DNA from: Enoplolaimus lenunculus
Taxonomy: Eukaryota; Nematoda; Enoplea; Enoplida; Thoracostomopsidae
Reading direction: 5' to 3'
Assembly (NCBI GenBank): GCA_030248215.1
Contig: JASANG010000273.1
Coordinates: 199,001 to 263,000, forward strand
Length of the DNA: 64,000 bases
Every line of letters starts with the position of its first letter. The stretch's first letter is position 1. The notes beneath the pieces were generated by a model. It did not search any database. It saw only the letters and a program-made list of their open reading frames with translations, and had not been told where the DNA came from. Both the position numbers and the translations under genes were made by a program. Positions 21,166 through 33,611 of this stretch are shown piece by piece.

Positions 21166-22600
21166 AAATTTAGAATAACAACATCTTGAATTTTTACACA
21201 ATGGTATACAATGTACATTACTAAGAAATCACTAAAAGCGTGCGAACTCTAAGTAATTTCACAGCCTCTAGAATTAAACTAGTACTTCGTAGGATGAGGT
21301 AAAAAATTTTCTGGCTCCAAAATACTGTCTGTAAGTGGTTTACGCCGTCCAGAAACCAAATCCAAGCTACGAATCTAATACTAAGTTATAGAAAAGCGAC
21401 CAAACCTTAATCTCGACTAAGTTGCTTTCATTTGAATCCACTGTAAATAGGCGTTGTTCTTCAAATGTTTTTCTAATAAGTAATTCGATGGTTACACTAT
21501 ACACAGGTGCGTGTTCATGAATCATGCCGTCTTTAAAAACTCCTGGAGACATGTTAAAAATAGTCAGTCATTAGAATTAAACGTCTGCCTTCTGGAAATC
21601 AAAAATTTACTGTTACAGATTACACCTGTTCGTAAGTATAACATACACATATTTATATTGAGGTTATTCCGTCTTGCAATGAAATCTTAACCGTATTACC
21701 ATGCTTGGTCAGACCGCGCAACATATAATAGTGAAAAGCGACGTGCGAGCGAGAAGCCAAATGCAATTTTAGCACGAATTCTTAACACAAATTGTTGGTT
21801 TTAATCGCAGTTGGCGAAGTTAGGCCAGAATGGACCCCTTGGATCTGCCAGTGGCATTAATTCACGGCTGCGTTTTGGCTATAAATGCGTTTCTTGCAAT
21901 TTAAGCAAGATTATAATTATCTTCGTAGGCGTTGCGAAAGCCACAAAAGTACGCCGTTGAGATGAACCTTTTGCAATTAAGTAATAGTTTGTTTTTGCAT
22001 AACCAAAATGCAATATATATGTATTTATAATTAATATGTATATATATTTTATGTATAATATATAAATATATATTGACATTTCGTAAATATCTTTATCTCG
22101 ACTTTAGTACAGGTGTTTTACTTCCGACTCAGTGTAGAAACGTGGCATTCAACTGGTGCCCATAAAGTAATGGTTGAAAGGTGGGTTGTCTCCGGTTCCG
22201 AACCAAATATATAATCATACTTTTGTGCTTTAAAATACAAAATAAATCTTGAACAAAAAAACCACACCAGATAACGTAACACAGCATATTTAATTGTTCG
22301 ACACACTTGAGGCACGGTTAACCAAGTTTTTAACCCTCTGTTGATTTATAGTACTCAAAGAGTCATGCTGTGCAAATGGTCTACGCTGAAATTTAAATTT
22401 CTGTGCAGGAGTAGAATGGGCATGAGCATATATGTTGGCAAAGATCGGTATGCAAAACACCAGAAAATTACTAAATTTTCTAGAGCAGTATCAATCGATA
22501 TTCCTCTTTAAGGAAACAAAAATTTTAACCTCTTATTTGAAGGGCGGAAAACTTTACTTGATCCTCAGGCTCAATATGCAAGAGAGTGGTACTTATAAAA
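21166..22600. other. AT-rich stretch, worn GGATCC-type piece
   Basis: At 21735-21853 is a fragment with GCGAGCGAGAAGCC and an end GGATCTGCCAGTG, the right end of a GGATCC-type element. A TA-rich run lies at 22010-22075. The small open frames are unsupported. Confidence 0.35.
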
Positions 22601-22604
22601 CTAT

Positions 22605-22970
22605 TTGAGAAATGGCGTGTCGGGAGTTCTCTGGTCTTACAAGTGGGTCTTAAATGGTTTTAGGGGTGACGAAAATTTTCTAGGAGGTCTGACCAACTCA
22701 TTTCTCTCCCCGCTGCGATGCCGTGCTAGTAAGTCTGATTTTTTCAAAAAACCAAAGATTGTCCACGCCGTCATGCTTGCTTCAAGCGTGCGGTGCACTC
22801 GGGCATCGCTCTCGTGTTGTGCAGGTGACTCAAGAACTCGTGCAGCGCACTCGTGCAGAAATCGTGCTATCTCACTCGTTTCAAACTTATGCGTACACTC
22901 GTTCTTTATTCACTTGCACAGCAAGATAGCGATGGTCTCGTGCACGCACTCGCCTTGCTTCGTTCGGTGA
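22605..22970 (+). other. GC-richer stretch with CTCGTGC repeats
   Basis: A 121-codon open frame lies here but shows no domain. The interval at about 22760-22965 repeats CTCGTGC and GTGCACTCG at irregular spacing, and the preceding part resembles a piece of the CCGTAGCC MITE (GAAAATTTTCTAGGAGG). The frame is more likely a by-product of the repeat than a gene. Confidence 0.35.
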
Positions 22971-23016
22971 TAAAAGCTGCTACTAGAAGAGATAATAAAC
23001 AAACTGAAAATCTTAC

Positions 23017-23059
23017 CGTGGAATTATCATATGATCCATTACTGACGACAACGTTTTCA
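23017..23059 (-). CDS. Candidate mini-exon (minus-strand gene)
   Basis: 43 nt with donor GTAAGATTTT and acceptor TTTGGAAAG. More than 70 bases upstream of that acceptor contain no AG, the kind of exclusion zone seen before true acceptors. One open frame reads ENVVVSNGSYDNST, with two possible N-glycosylation sequons, and joins in phase to the candidate at 27059-27084. Function unknown. Confidence 0.3.
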
Positions 23060-23963
23060 CTTTCCAAACCGATAAAGTTGCAGTAATCGTAAAATAATAC
23101 ACAGGATTGCGTTGAGTTGTGAATATTTTAAAATTGTAACCACAACCAGCCAAATATACAGCTCAGATGTGTAATAAATTACTAAATGTGACGTCGAATT
23201 TATATTTCGAATTTTTATTAATTTCTGCAAAATCAAAATTCTGAATTTTAAAGTTTATTTGTGAAATTACAGTAAACGAAAGAAAGAATAACGATTATAA
23301 CTCACCGAGCGAGGAACAAAAATATGACTAAAATATTAGTTTTTCTGTATAGAATTGGCAAACCGTTAACGAATGTTTCTATATTAACACTTTTTCTGAT
23401 CTCTTGTTTACCATAATTCCTGAAAATCAAATCGGATGCAACCTTGAATACCACCGGGACCGTTCCCACAACGGCGCCGGGTAGCCTCAGTTCCCTAGAA
23501 ATTTTCTGACCCTATTTTGTTGTTTTTGACACACTGGAGCCATGTAGAAATTTCAGCACTTTCTTACTGAAATATTTACTTGGTCGCCCATTCGGCATAG
23601 CAGGTGGAGATTACGGTACAAGCCTCAAACTTGATATGATTAAAGTAATAGGTTAAAAAAAATATTAATATAACAGATAGCTTCATAAAAGAAAACTTAT
23701 TACAAAAATCTACTTTATTTGATTAGCGATAAAGTAAGTAGCGAATCACGCATAGTCAGCTGAAATGTAGTTTATATAAGCGTAAATACCGTTAAAGTTA
23801 AAAAGATTATTCAAAAAAGTTAATATGTCTTAAATTTCACTTTTACTATTTTTCAAACAATATTATAATGGTTTTAGTGGTAGATGCTGAAAAATTCTAG
23901 CACTCAAATTTTAGATCCTAATAACAGCTGTTGTCTTGAATACAGCGGGCGGGGGGGTTGCAG
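23060..23963. other. AT-rich stretch, no gene seen
   Basis: Nothing recognised. Confidence 0.4.
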
Positions 23964-24081
23964 TAAGGGTGGCGTTATCTGTCGCGCGGCGTCGTCCGTC
24001 ACCGTTCGGTCGCCGTACATAATCCTACATGAATTACGACACCGGACGTGAACAAAAGTATACATAGCGCCTCCCACCCTA
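23964..24081. mobile_element. CCGTCC-type inverted-repeat element, short copy
   Basis: TAAGGGTGGCGTTAT at the left and ATAGCGCCTCCCACCCTAA at the right are loosely inverted; the inside has CGTCGTCCGTCACCG as in the other copies. Confidence 0.5.
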
Positions 24082-24734
24082 AGATTTAACATATAATTTA
24101 AAAGTTACAATTTTTTGGGAAAATTGATATGTTCCCACCTTACCAACTTAAATTGCATTTTTTTCAATCCTGATATATTGCGCCCTGGCGTATATATTAA
24201 CCACTTATTTTTGAATCAGCCGCTGATACAGTCCAGGCAAAGTTGACGACATGGGGAGCTTCAGGCAGTCCAGCACCTTTGACATTTTCGTTCAGGGGTT
24301 TGACACGGTATCAGTTTTCAACGCAAGAAATTTCCTCAATCAACATTTTTTAAAGAACATAACGCCCATTCCAAAATTCTGGCTACGCCTATAAGTCCAG
24401 GTGTGGGAGTTTTTTCCGCTCTTTTAGCTCAATCTAAGATTTTCTGAACAACCAGTGAAATGGTTTAAAAATGCAAAGACAATCAACACCGACCCCTTTT
24501 CAGGCGAACAATACTATATTTATTGAACTGTAAAATCTGGACAACATTTCCTACGACTCGGTGAAAGCCCCCAGCCGCAATCTGGGACTTGAGATCATGT
24601 TCTGAGAAATCATTTTTGAAAAACCCAGCCATATTTCAAAACAGAAACGGCCAACCGTCAAATCACTTTTTTTTCATTTTAATATTATTCAAATTTCAAA
24701 TCTAATTTAACAAAAAATGCTACGCAAAACAAGA

Positions 24735-24736
<2 letters not shown>
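24082..24736. other. AT-rich stretch, no gene seen
   Basis: Nothing recognised. Confidence 0.4.
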
Positions 24737-24806
<70 letters not shown>

Positions 24807-24831
24807 ATATATATATATAATATATATATTC
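24737..24831. repeat. (TA)n microsatellite
   Basis: Almost uninterrupted TA for about 70 bp, then TTTTATATATATATAATATAT. Confidence 0.95.
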
Positions 24832-25589
24832 TCGTATTGTTCGATATTAGGAATTAGGGCGCATACAAGGAGAATATTGAGCATATTCCCTGAAAATTCT
24901 GAGAAAAACGTTAAAAAGGGAACTTTTGCAGACTTTAATAAATTAACCTTTTCCACCCTAACAATCAAAACAAATTTTCTCGCTCGCAAACCTAGCTCAC
25001 AAGGATAACTTTTATACCCATCCGAAATGAAATGTTCGCTACTCGCCGGCTGGAAATCAACTATCCTGTCCAGGGTAAAGAAATGTAGAAAGCATTTAGG
25101 TTTTGTCCGTTTTCAAACAAAGCTTATGTTTACATAACAGCCGTTATAGATTTTACAAACGGCGCGGATTCCTATGAGCTGAACAAACCACTTAACGTAT
25201 ATGACTAATTTTTGGAAAGGTATGTGTAAGTTCTCAGGGGTAATTTGAAAGAAAATACTGCTAAATGTGAAAACAAAACTAAGCGTATTCAATTAAGACC
25301 ACAGCTTCGCGATTGTAATGTCTGAACTGATGAAAACGTACATTTTCGACCGATCCGAAGAGGGGTATGGTATATACTTCCAAGTTTTACGATCTAAATT
25401 AACGGGTTTACTCCATGTGTGGCCCCCATCCCACCCAGATAAAGTATAAACACCAGTAGTTTTGAAATGTGTCGGGCTTTTCGCTCGCTTTGCTCGCGAA
25501 GTTGGTAAATCATTCCCCGAAAAATCGGATTCGCCAGCACCGTGGCGCCCGTCACCTTAGAGTTTAGAGAAGTTGTTGCCAGTGCCTGT
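24832..25589. other. AT-rich stretch, no gene seen
   Basis: Nothing recognised apart from a TTCGCTCGCTTTGCTCGCGA motif near 25490 that recurs in part near 38610 and 57535. Confidence 0.4.
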
Positions 25590-25735
25590 TCTACGAGCGC
25601 AACCCTCCCTGGAGGAATTTTTCCCCGCCCTGAAAATTTTCAACCTTAAGTGAATAAAAACTCTTGTTTGCCCCTTCTGAAACATTCTTAGTCCCTACAA
25701 GCAAGGTGATGTGGCTACAAGCCTGCTGCTTCAGT
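25590..25735 (-). mobile_element. CCGTAGCC-type MITE, worn copy
   Basis: Family text in reverse: CCTGAAAATTTTCAACCTTA, CCTACAAGCAAGGTGATG, then TGGCTACAAGCCTG. Left end lost. Confidence 0.5.
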
Positions 25736-26240
25736 GCTGTATAATTTTTAGGTTAGACTTAGGTTCACGCCTTGAAGTGGTTCCATATTCCGCTCAGAAT
25801 CTGTTCAATATACGAGAGCCTATTTTAATTACCTTCTTAGGTTTTAGAATGGACCAAGCATGAAAACTAATTATGTTTCTAAGACATAATTCTCCAGTGT
25901 AAAGAAAGTCGGCTTTGATGTCCCAAGCGACACGTGTGAATACAACATTAAGGTAGCCCTATATACAAAAAGGTATTTTATCTTGATTTTAACAGAGGGC
26001 CTTTAGACTGGGTACATTTATAGCCTATTTTATTAGCTTTTTAAGACATTAATATTCTGTCTACCCAACTAAACTTTTTTACTGTTAATATTGCATATTT
26101 ACCGACGGGACTACTATGATTTGCAAAGCCGAGAAGCGGTGTGTAATCGTGGGGTCAGTATTGCAGAACAGCTACAGTTGAGAGGCAGGCAAAAGATCAC
26201 GGCAAACGACAATGACTCGCCAAATTTATTTCTGTTTAGC
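25736..26240. other. AT-rich stretch, no gene seen
   Basis: Nothing recognised. Open frame at 26091-26285 runs into a MITE end. Confidence 0.4.
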
Positions 26241-26700
26241 CAGTGGCGGATCCAGAAATTTTTGGTGGAAGGGATGCACAAGTGAAAAATGTTCCGTTTT
26301 GGCACATGACCATACGTATTGTCACGCATATACAATAGCCACAACTCACACACACATTGACTCATGTATAGAATAGGTCCCTCCCAATTTCCTGAGTAAT
26401 ACCCCAATTTACCAATAGCTTAGGCTATTTAGAAGTTTAGGTTTAGACTCAGGTTCAGGATTTAGCTTGAGCCTACGCTTTATGCTAAAGTTTAGGTGGC
26501 TAGACGAGTTCATAGGCAGACGGATGCAGTGTGCTCAGCCCCTCTGTAGCCAAATTGGCACTTTTTATTCCACACACATGAGAAACTTCCTCGCAGTGCC
26601 GGAGCAGACAGGGGTGGAGCTTCCCCCAAACTCAATGGTGGGAACACCAAAACTCGGGAGCGAGTCGACGAGAAACCAGACGCATTTTAAAATTTGTCAA
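26241..26700. mobile_element. GGATCC-type element, left end, with other remnants
   Basis: Starts CAGTGGCGGATCCAGAAAT at 26241. Near 26655 is GAGCGAGTCGACGAGAAACC followed by AGACGC, a phrase shared with 21740, 31430 and 32080. TTAGGC-like text lies at 26415-26500. No right end or target duplication is visible, so the extent is a guess. Confidence 0.35.
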
Positions 26701-27058
26701 AGCACACAGAAAATTAGTTGTGCTGAGTTTCGGGGCGAAGCCCTTAAACAACGGTGAAATTTTAACACATCGAAACAAAAATTTGCATTGAAAGTCTGAT
26801 TTTAACCCTGAAAAACATTACACTCGGCAGCCGGTGGGGGGAGGGGGGATTTCTAAGATCTTGGGATGACGGCCTCACTACAGGACTGTGTTTCACAACA
26901 TTCACAACCGTAATCTGTCGATTATTGCACCTGCAAGCTAGCAATTATGCAGCTCAGCAGCTGAATATATTTCGCATGCTCATATTGACGTCATAATTGG
27001 CAAAAATAAAACCTCAAGTTACATATATTGTATACGTAGCATATAAACCTTTGCTTAC

Positions 27059-27084
27059 TTGCCTGAAACTGGCATCGGAAAAAG
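27059..27084 (-). CDS. Candidate mini-exon (minus-strand gene)
   Basis: 26 nt between an acceptor CGCTTTTTTTGAAAG, preceded by about 50 bases without AG, and a donor GTAAGCAAAGG. In one frame it reads LFPMPVSG and its last two bases complete an Asn codon with the first base of the candidate at 23017-23059. The splice signals are among the best in the window; the short length keeps confidence low. Confidence 0.27.
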
Positions 27085-28500
27085 CTTTCAAAAAAAGCGG
27101 CGAACATATAATTTGAAACATTTGAAATTTGAAGAACCTACAAAACTTACACTGATCTGGAATTACAAAATAAAAATTAGATATTGCGGCAAGAACGCAG
27201 TCAGGATTTCATTTCGGACGGGTATAACTTCAAACGCTACTGTTCAGTGCTTCTACTGCGGACGCTTACGATTTAGACTTAAGTTTGGGAAACTGCTTGC
27301 CTACGCCTAAGCCTAAGTTTAAGCTTAAGTATATACCTAAACCTTTGCCCTTAAAAGGAAAATGTACAGGAGCCAATTGAAATTATGATTTTGGGATAAA
27401 AACTAAGATTTTAACATAGGAGGTAAAATGTTTATTGTAAAGGCTTGTGACAGTAGCTGGTTTAACCGAATTTAAGCTAACAGCATTATACAATTTTATA
27501 GCAAACTATAAGCTTAGCTCAGTCTAGAACCAATTAGATTATCATTTAATTAAAGAATTAGACAACGTGTGTCAATTTATATCGTTCCGAAATGCAGTCT
27601 TAGCTACGACGCTGTCGCCGAAGAGCCAACTTTAACCTTTTCGAACCGTAATCGGCGTTTGGATGAATATGACGGCAATAGAAATTTTCGTATTACACTT
27701 AAAGCTGAAGTGAAATATTCAGCTATCAGAAGAAATAATAATATGAACAATTCTATGGCCGTAATTTTCATTCAAAATCTACAGACTATGCCTTCGTGCC
27801 TTAATCTTAAATACAGATTTATAAATGGGTCGAGATATAAGAAATACTAATTAACTTGGTTGCAACATTTGCAACCATACTTATTATTTTTAGTTTTGCG
27901 TTGCAACTTGAAACCCACTGAAACTACTTACCGATATATCTTAACAAAATATACGCATAAACCAATGGACACTTCACCTTATAGAACAGGGTATAAACAA
28001 AATCTGAAACTAAAGATGCCATTACTTTGCATACGTGTATAAAAATCGGTTAGAACGTTGCTCAAAATACGTGTGTAGGGCGTTCCACCTTTAATAATAT
28101 AGATATCTCCCAAAATTTTACCCAAGAGAAGAAAAAAAGCACCTTTAACTAGTGTTAGGATAAACCTGACAAACATTTAAATGTCAAAAGAGCTCTCCCG
28201 TTTGTTACACTCGCTCGCAAAACAAACTATTTGCCTTTAAGCAATTTACCTTTCCGGAATAAAATCTTGGCCAACGTACCTAAGCATGCGGGGGCAATCA
28301 TTTATGACGTTCTCATAACTACAATTGGTTATAAATCTACCAGTGATTGGAAATTTTTGCCGAAAATGCCCCCAATTAAAGTCACTTATTTCCTCTTTAT
28401 AACCTTGGATACTGCTTTTTTAAAATATATACATTATGCTTATATGCAAGGATTTTAAGCTAATTGAATTTAATGTAATGTAATATATTGGCTTGTCAGT
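27085..28500. other. AT-rich stretch, no gene seen
   Basis: A TTAGGC-type remnant lies at about 27255-27345. The open frames at 27569-28458 show no motif. Confidence 0.35.
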
Positions 28501-28504
28501 CATT

Positions 28505-28650
28505 GATGGACACAGGCCCGAAGCCAGCTTACCTTGCTAGCGGGGCTAAAAAATTTTAAAGTGGGGCATACAAGGGTTTTCGTTGACTTGCAAGCAAGGT
28601 TGAAAATTTCTCGGTTGAGCAAAATTTCTCCACCGGATGAACGCCGCCAT
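28505..28650 (+). mobile_element. CCGTAGCC-type MITE, worn copy
   Basis: CAGGCCCGAAGCCAGCTTAC at the left, then CATACAAGGGTTTTCGTTGA and TGCAAGCAAGGTTGAAAATT. Right end eroded. Confidence 0.6.
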
Positions 28651-28984
28651 AGAACATTGAGTTGAGATATATATGTAATTGATGAAGTTGAGAAGAAAAA
28701 CATTATATAAAACCTGCTACAATTGCAAATTTGGCAATGTTTACTTTTTCCGTATATATCCAACTTTATAAATATTTAGGAATTCTTAGATGGGTACAGC
28801 TGACCCCTATTATTACACGTGTATACGTGCCAGTTTGCCGTGCTATCAATTGATTGTGTTGATAAGTAGAATATTAAAAAGCCGATTAAAAAACCACGTG
28901 GAAAGTGCTTTTTGCAATACGCCAGTTAATTTTTACTTTTTTAAATTCCAATTTCGTCTGAGATAAAGGTAGTTGTGGACTTCT

Positions 28985-29242
28985 GCCGCAGAAGCGTAGG
29001 CTTGGGCCTTAGGCTTAGGATCAGGCTTAGGTTTTGAAATAGGCTTGCTTAAGTCTAAGCCTAAACCTTCGACTTAGATTCGACTAAACGCCTGAGCCTG
29101 GAACAGTAATATAAGCATATTTTTAAGCCTATAATTCTAAGCCTATTAAGACTAAGCCTAAGCAAAAAATTAGTCTAAAGCTTTAAGCTTACTCTATTCC
29201 AATACACAAAAATGTTCCATCCCTGATATCTTTACATGGGCC
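28985..29242 (-). mobile_element. TTAGGC-bearing MITE, compound copy
   Basis: The right half is a reverse copy ending ATATCTTTACATGGGCC, with TAGTCTAAAGC before it. The left part has the repeat in the opposite direction (GGCTTAGGATCAGGCTTAGG), so two copies or an inverted core lie side by side. Confidence 0.6.
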
Positions 29243-29510
29243 AAACCCAAGATAAAATGTTATGCTAAGATTTCAAGTCGAAATTCGCGTATCGCAAAAA
29301 TGCCTGCTATTATTACCAGTCGACCCCATACAATTAACTGTACAGGAACTAAAAACAATTTCAGAAATATTCAATTATTTTTCAGAAAACTATTTTAGTT
29401 TTTGTAAGAAACTTGAACTGCATACAAAAATGGTCTGGCAAAGTGGGTGACTTGTTTTTCTATATTCGACGCAAACTTTTGCTAAATAAAACTTTAATAT
29501 GTCACCAGAG

Positions 29511-29683
29511 CAGACCCGTAGCACAGCTCACCTTGCTAGAGGGGCTAAAATTTTTCAGAAAGGGCATATAAGCGTTTTCATCAATGACGTACAAGCGCGG
29601 TCGAAAATTTTCTAGGTTGGTCGAAAATTTATCCAGATGGACTTATCTCCACCCACCCCCGCTCCTCTGTGGCTACGGTCCCG
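29511..29683 (+). mobile_element. CCGTAGCC-type MITE with 8-bp duplication
   Basis: Starts CAGACCCGTAGCACAGCTC and ends TGTGGCTACGGTCCCG. Flanks CACCAGAG (29503-29510) and CGCCAGAG (29684-29691) match at seven of eight bases. The open frames across it are incidental. Confidence 0.75.
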
Positions 29684-29691
29684 CGCCAGAG

Positions 29692-30693
29692 GAAACTTTT
29701 ACGAGTCTTTGCGGGATGAATTTTGTGTTACAACGAGCGAAAACGTTGAGTCAAAAAACAATTGCTATTCTACCAGCGTGGGAAAATGTTGCCAATACAG
29801 CCCATTTTCAAGTAAACGAGCACTCTCGGATCAAACTTTGCATTTGGTAAACGGGCCTAGAACGCAGTCAGAATTTCATTTCTGGGCGGTATAGCCACAT
29901 GTAAGGGGTCTTTATATGAACAGAAATGTGATTTTGACCTTTAGTAGAAACCAGCTTGTTTCTAAAACGTTTGTATAATGTATATTATATAATATTAGTC
30001 CATGAATTAATTTCCTCGTTCTTCTGGCTATAAATTTAAAATTTTAATTTTGCAATTATGACGCTCTGGTTCTAAGCGATTTTGTGACGGAAACGAATTT
30101 TCAGTCGTGTATTTTGTTTTTTGAGCACATATGTGCCTCTGTCGTCCGAATTTATACGCCCGAAAATTACACTGTTCCACTGTATATCATATGATATTCG
30201 TTATAATTTTGGTATATCATATGATGTTCGCATAAATGCCCATTAGTATCACGTAACATACTGACTTGCACACAGTGATCTTCTGCGAGCGGCGGTTTAT
30301 AAGTTAGTGTCATATAACATCGCAGTTATGTCTACTGACCCAATATGACAGCACGAATTTTAACGTTGCCGTCGAATCAACATAGGACAAACCGTGACCC
30401 GCCTGCCCTGCTTATAACGTGAATCCTGCTTAAGCCTATACCTATATACTTACCACGAAGTATTTAGCATGTATTTCCAACAACAATTTTAATTAAAACT
30501 ACAACAAAATTTGAGATGTAAAATTCAAAAATCCTAAAACCTAATTTCCTACATCAACCACTTCGGCCAAACCTTCTACGGTAATTTTAGTTTTATGAAA
30601 ACACGGCATTTAGTTATTATAAATGTATTCGTAGTCGGTACATTTTTGTTCAGTCGCTAGTTATATTCTTGGTTGGGTAGGATTATAATATGG
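29692..30693. other. AT-rich stretch, no gene seen
   Basis: Two TATATCATATGAT palindromes lie at about 30183 and 30213. A strong donor-like GTAAGTATA on the minus strand near 30456 is preceded only by sequence with stops in every frame. Confidence 0.35.
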
Positions 30694-31747
30694 CACTGGT
30701 GGATCTAGAAAAGATGAAGCGCACAATGTGCTTTCCAGCCAAATAATCTAAAATATGACGCGGTATCAACACAAACTCAAATAAAGTATTAAAAATAATG
30801 ATACATTTGTCAAAAGTTAAACCATGCTTAAAAATGACAAAATTTACAAAAAATTCCTTGCTCGTTGATATTAAAATCCTCGATCAAAACCTGCAGTAGA
30901 GCCTGTGGCATTAAAGCCTACCTTAAACTTATACCTATCGGTCGGTATTCTCAAAGGTTTGGTAAACTCACGTGCACCTGCATTTGCAGATCTCAAAATT
31001 TGCACAGAAGTAGAACAAACAAAATATGAACAATGCGTTGGATTTAAACTTCGCCATTCAGTGAAAATTGAAAATATTGAAATTAGGCAAGGAACGAAAC
31101 AATAGTGCTCCAACGGTTGCCAAATGTCCTTTTCGTTTTCCCAGCAAATTATGTCAAAATCATTTTTTCACCATATCAGGGAATACTTCTTCATTCCTTT
31201 GAATCCACCTATCAAGTCGTTGGGAAATATAAATTTAAATTTTAACCCATGACCTATCACTTCTATACTACCTGTCCAGGTGGTTATATTTTATGGCACC
31301 TTAATGGCGTGCCATGGCTGTGACCAGCAGGGACCTCGCCTCAAGACCATTTAACAACCCCCCAAAATCAAGAAATTATGAAGCTTTTCTCGATAAATAA
31401 AACATGATCATCCTTGCGAACGTTTAGCGAGCAAAAAGCCAGACGTAATTTTAGTATTCAATAGATAAATTAAAAAGTTTACAGGGAACCCTTAAGTGTA
31501 TTAGGACCCACCACTTTGTTTGTGGATATGGAAAACGCTAAGCACACATTAGCGAATACTGAGGGGTGCGGGGAGGGCGCACCACCCGAACGGAAATTTT
31601 TTTAAGATAAAATGATAAGGTTACTTCTATCATACAATTTTCCCCTCGGCAAATTAGCACATTAATTGCATATAGTAAAAATTGCGTTTCGTAACATTTG
31701 CCAGTCCGCCCCCCCCCCTTCGTCCGGTATTTCTGGATCTGCCGCTG
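30694..31747. mobile_element. GGATCC-type element, possible 1.05-kb copy
   Basis: Bounded by CACTGGTGGATCTAGAAAAG and the inverted TATTTCTGGATCTGCCGCTG. It contains the shared AAAAAGCCAGACGTAATTTT phrase near 31435. The flanking octamers do not match, so the two ends may belong to different insertions. A further right end, TAGATCCGCCGGTG, lies at 32161-32174. Confidence 0.4.
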
Positions 31748-32385
31748 AAGCTGCAGGGCACGTGCTTAACTCAAAGAGACAAACTGTAGAAAATATTAAA
31801 AACTACAATAGACACAGTTTTAAAACTCTAACTTTTCAAATGATTGACAAACATTTTATGTATTTTATTTTCGCTGATGAGTCAAATCTTTTTCACTTAA
31901 AACAAATTTTAAAATGCACTGCTGGCTCTTGAAGGTACTTCAGAACAAAAAATGTCGTTTTTTTGGCAGAGGGGAGGCACAAACAAGCTATAACATTATT
32001 TGGCTGATCCAAAACTCCTTGACAGTGACGGACGAGCGAAACATAATTGAAAAAAGATTGAATTTGCAGCGAACGAGAAACCAGACGCTATTTTAGAACT
32101 ATAAATCGTGGCACAAAATTTATGATCGTTGTTTAAGGCCGAGATCTGAGTGGCCACCTTTAGATCCGCCGGTGCTAACTGGTAAAATATTTTAAATTAA
32201 AATAATTTAGACATCGAATTTTTTTGCTTATAGCTTGTATATTCTGCTGACTGCCATAAAACGGTATACATCCTAAAAATATTGAGCCCTTACTACAATT
32301 TTTATCGCACTAAATTGTTGAAATCAAAAACTTTCGCAAACGCTAGCAATCAAACAACTGAATGTTCCGAATCCAGCATGGAATC
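31748..32385. other. AT-rich stretch with worn element text
   Basis: Includes GAACGAGAAACCAGACGC near 32075 and the right end at 32174 mentioned above. No gene seen. Confidence 0.35.
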
Positions 32386-32579
32386 TCCGACAATTCGTCG
32401 CTTGACAACTTGTCGTCCAACACTGACCTAATAGCCAATTAACAATTTTATACAGAATCCCAAGCGTAATCCTAAGCCTAAGCCTAGCTTAAGTATAATG
32501 ATGGGTGACGAATTGTCGAGCCATTAAAAATTTGGATTAAAAGATATCAGGTGACGAATTGTCGGGCGACGAATTGTGA
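32386..32579. mobile_element. GACAATTCGTC-type inverted-repeat element
   Basis: Left side CCGACAATTCGTCGCTTGAC; right side GGTGACGAATTGTCGGGCGA and ACGAATTGTGAT. The core has CCTAAGCCTAAGCCTAGC. A related element with the same ends and a TTAGGC-like core lies at 51559-51721. Confidence 0.6.
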
Positions 32580-33020
32580 TACCTACACGATGACCGGCTT
32601 GAAAGTACAGCGTCTAATTGAGAAATTTCTAAATCCACCGCTGCAAATCACTTAGTTCTATTTAGAGTTTAATTTATTGTGAACTTTACATGCATTAAAG
32701 CTAGTAAACGTCGCATGATACAGGCATTGATAAAGCTAATTTCACGTAAGACATTTTGAATAAATCCACACAACCAACACAGCCAACTGACCATAGGAAA
32801 AGCCGATATGCAAACAATAAAGCCAGAAACAAATTGATTAAAGGCTTTTTTGTCTGCTGTTTTATGGAACGGCTGTTGAAGCTTAGATCTGAACGCAAAG
32901 CAATATTCAAATGAGTTTAGCATTAAACCCTCGTATTTCAATTACATTCTGCTGTAATTTTTTGCCTTACTGTGTTTGGAGTGTATTGTTCAATTTTCTT
33001 AAGTCTGGTGGCGTGGTTTG
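32580..33020. other. AT-rich stretch, no gene seen
   Basis: Nothing recognised. Confidence 0.4.
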
Positions 33021-33028
33021 GTCACTTA

Positions 33029-33190
33029 CGTGTCCATAGCCAAAAGGGGCCTAGGGTGCTCAGCCTCCAAAGGAAGAATTTTTGCCTATCTAGCAAATTT
33101 TCATCCTTACTTGTAAGTCATCGAAAACCACTGTATGCTTCTCCAGAAATTTTTATCCCAATTTAGCAAGGTCAGCTGGGTATGAGCCTG
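33029..33190 (-). mobile_element. CCGTAGCC-type MITE with 8-bp duplication
   Basis: Ends CGTGTCCATAGCC and GCTGGGTATGAGCCTG; flanks GTCACTTA (33021-33028) and ATCACTTA (33191-33198) match at seven of eight bases. Confidence 0.7.
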
Positions 33191-33237
33191 ATCACTTATC
33201 ATTTTTGACAACCATCAGAGGAATTCATCGTGAACAC

Positions 33238-33375
33238 GGCGAATGCATAGAACCGGGCCGTAACAGTAAAACAAGCATATTCCTAAGCCTCCAGCATAAA
33301 GCAAAGAAATAGTTTAAAACTTGCTCTATCGTAGTCCCACAGAAAAACGTTCCGCACCTTATCTTTACATGGACC
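33238..33375 (-). mobile_element. TTAGGC-bearing MITE, short core
   Basis: GGCGAATGCATAGAACCGGG at the left, ATTCCTAAGCCTCC core, and TTATCTTTACATGGACC at the right. Here the TTAGGC core is nearly absent, showing that its length varies freely. Confidence 0.65.
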
Positions 33376-33611
33376 TATGAACATCAGGCCTTAATGACGT
33401 GATGTTAGCCTTTCTAGATATAGATGCATATTTAAATAATGACATCAAGTACGCAAGTTTGCAGTGAATAATACGTTCCAGGTCTGTAATTCTAAGCAGG
33501 TTGAGTACTTAAAATCTCTTCCAAAAAATATGCTCAAAGTCTTCGGTGACGTCAGTTTATATTCAGGTTAATTGGGTTTAGCCTTAGGCTTCCGGTTAGG
33601 TTTAGGTAAGC

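Noticed and set aside
30456-30501. Exon before a strong minus-strand donor GTAAGTATA with acceptor TTTTGTTGTAG
   Set aside because: All three frames contain stops within the 45 bases.
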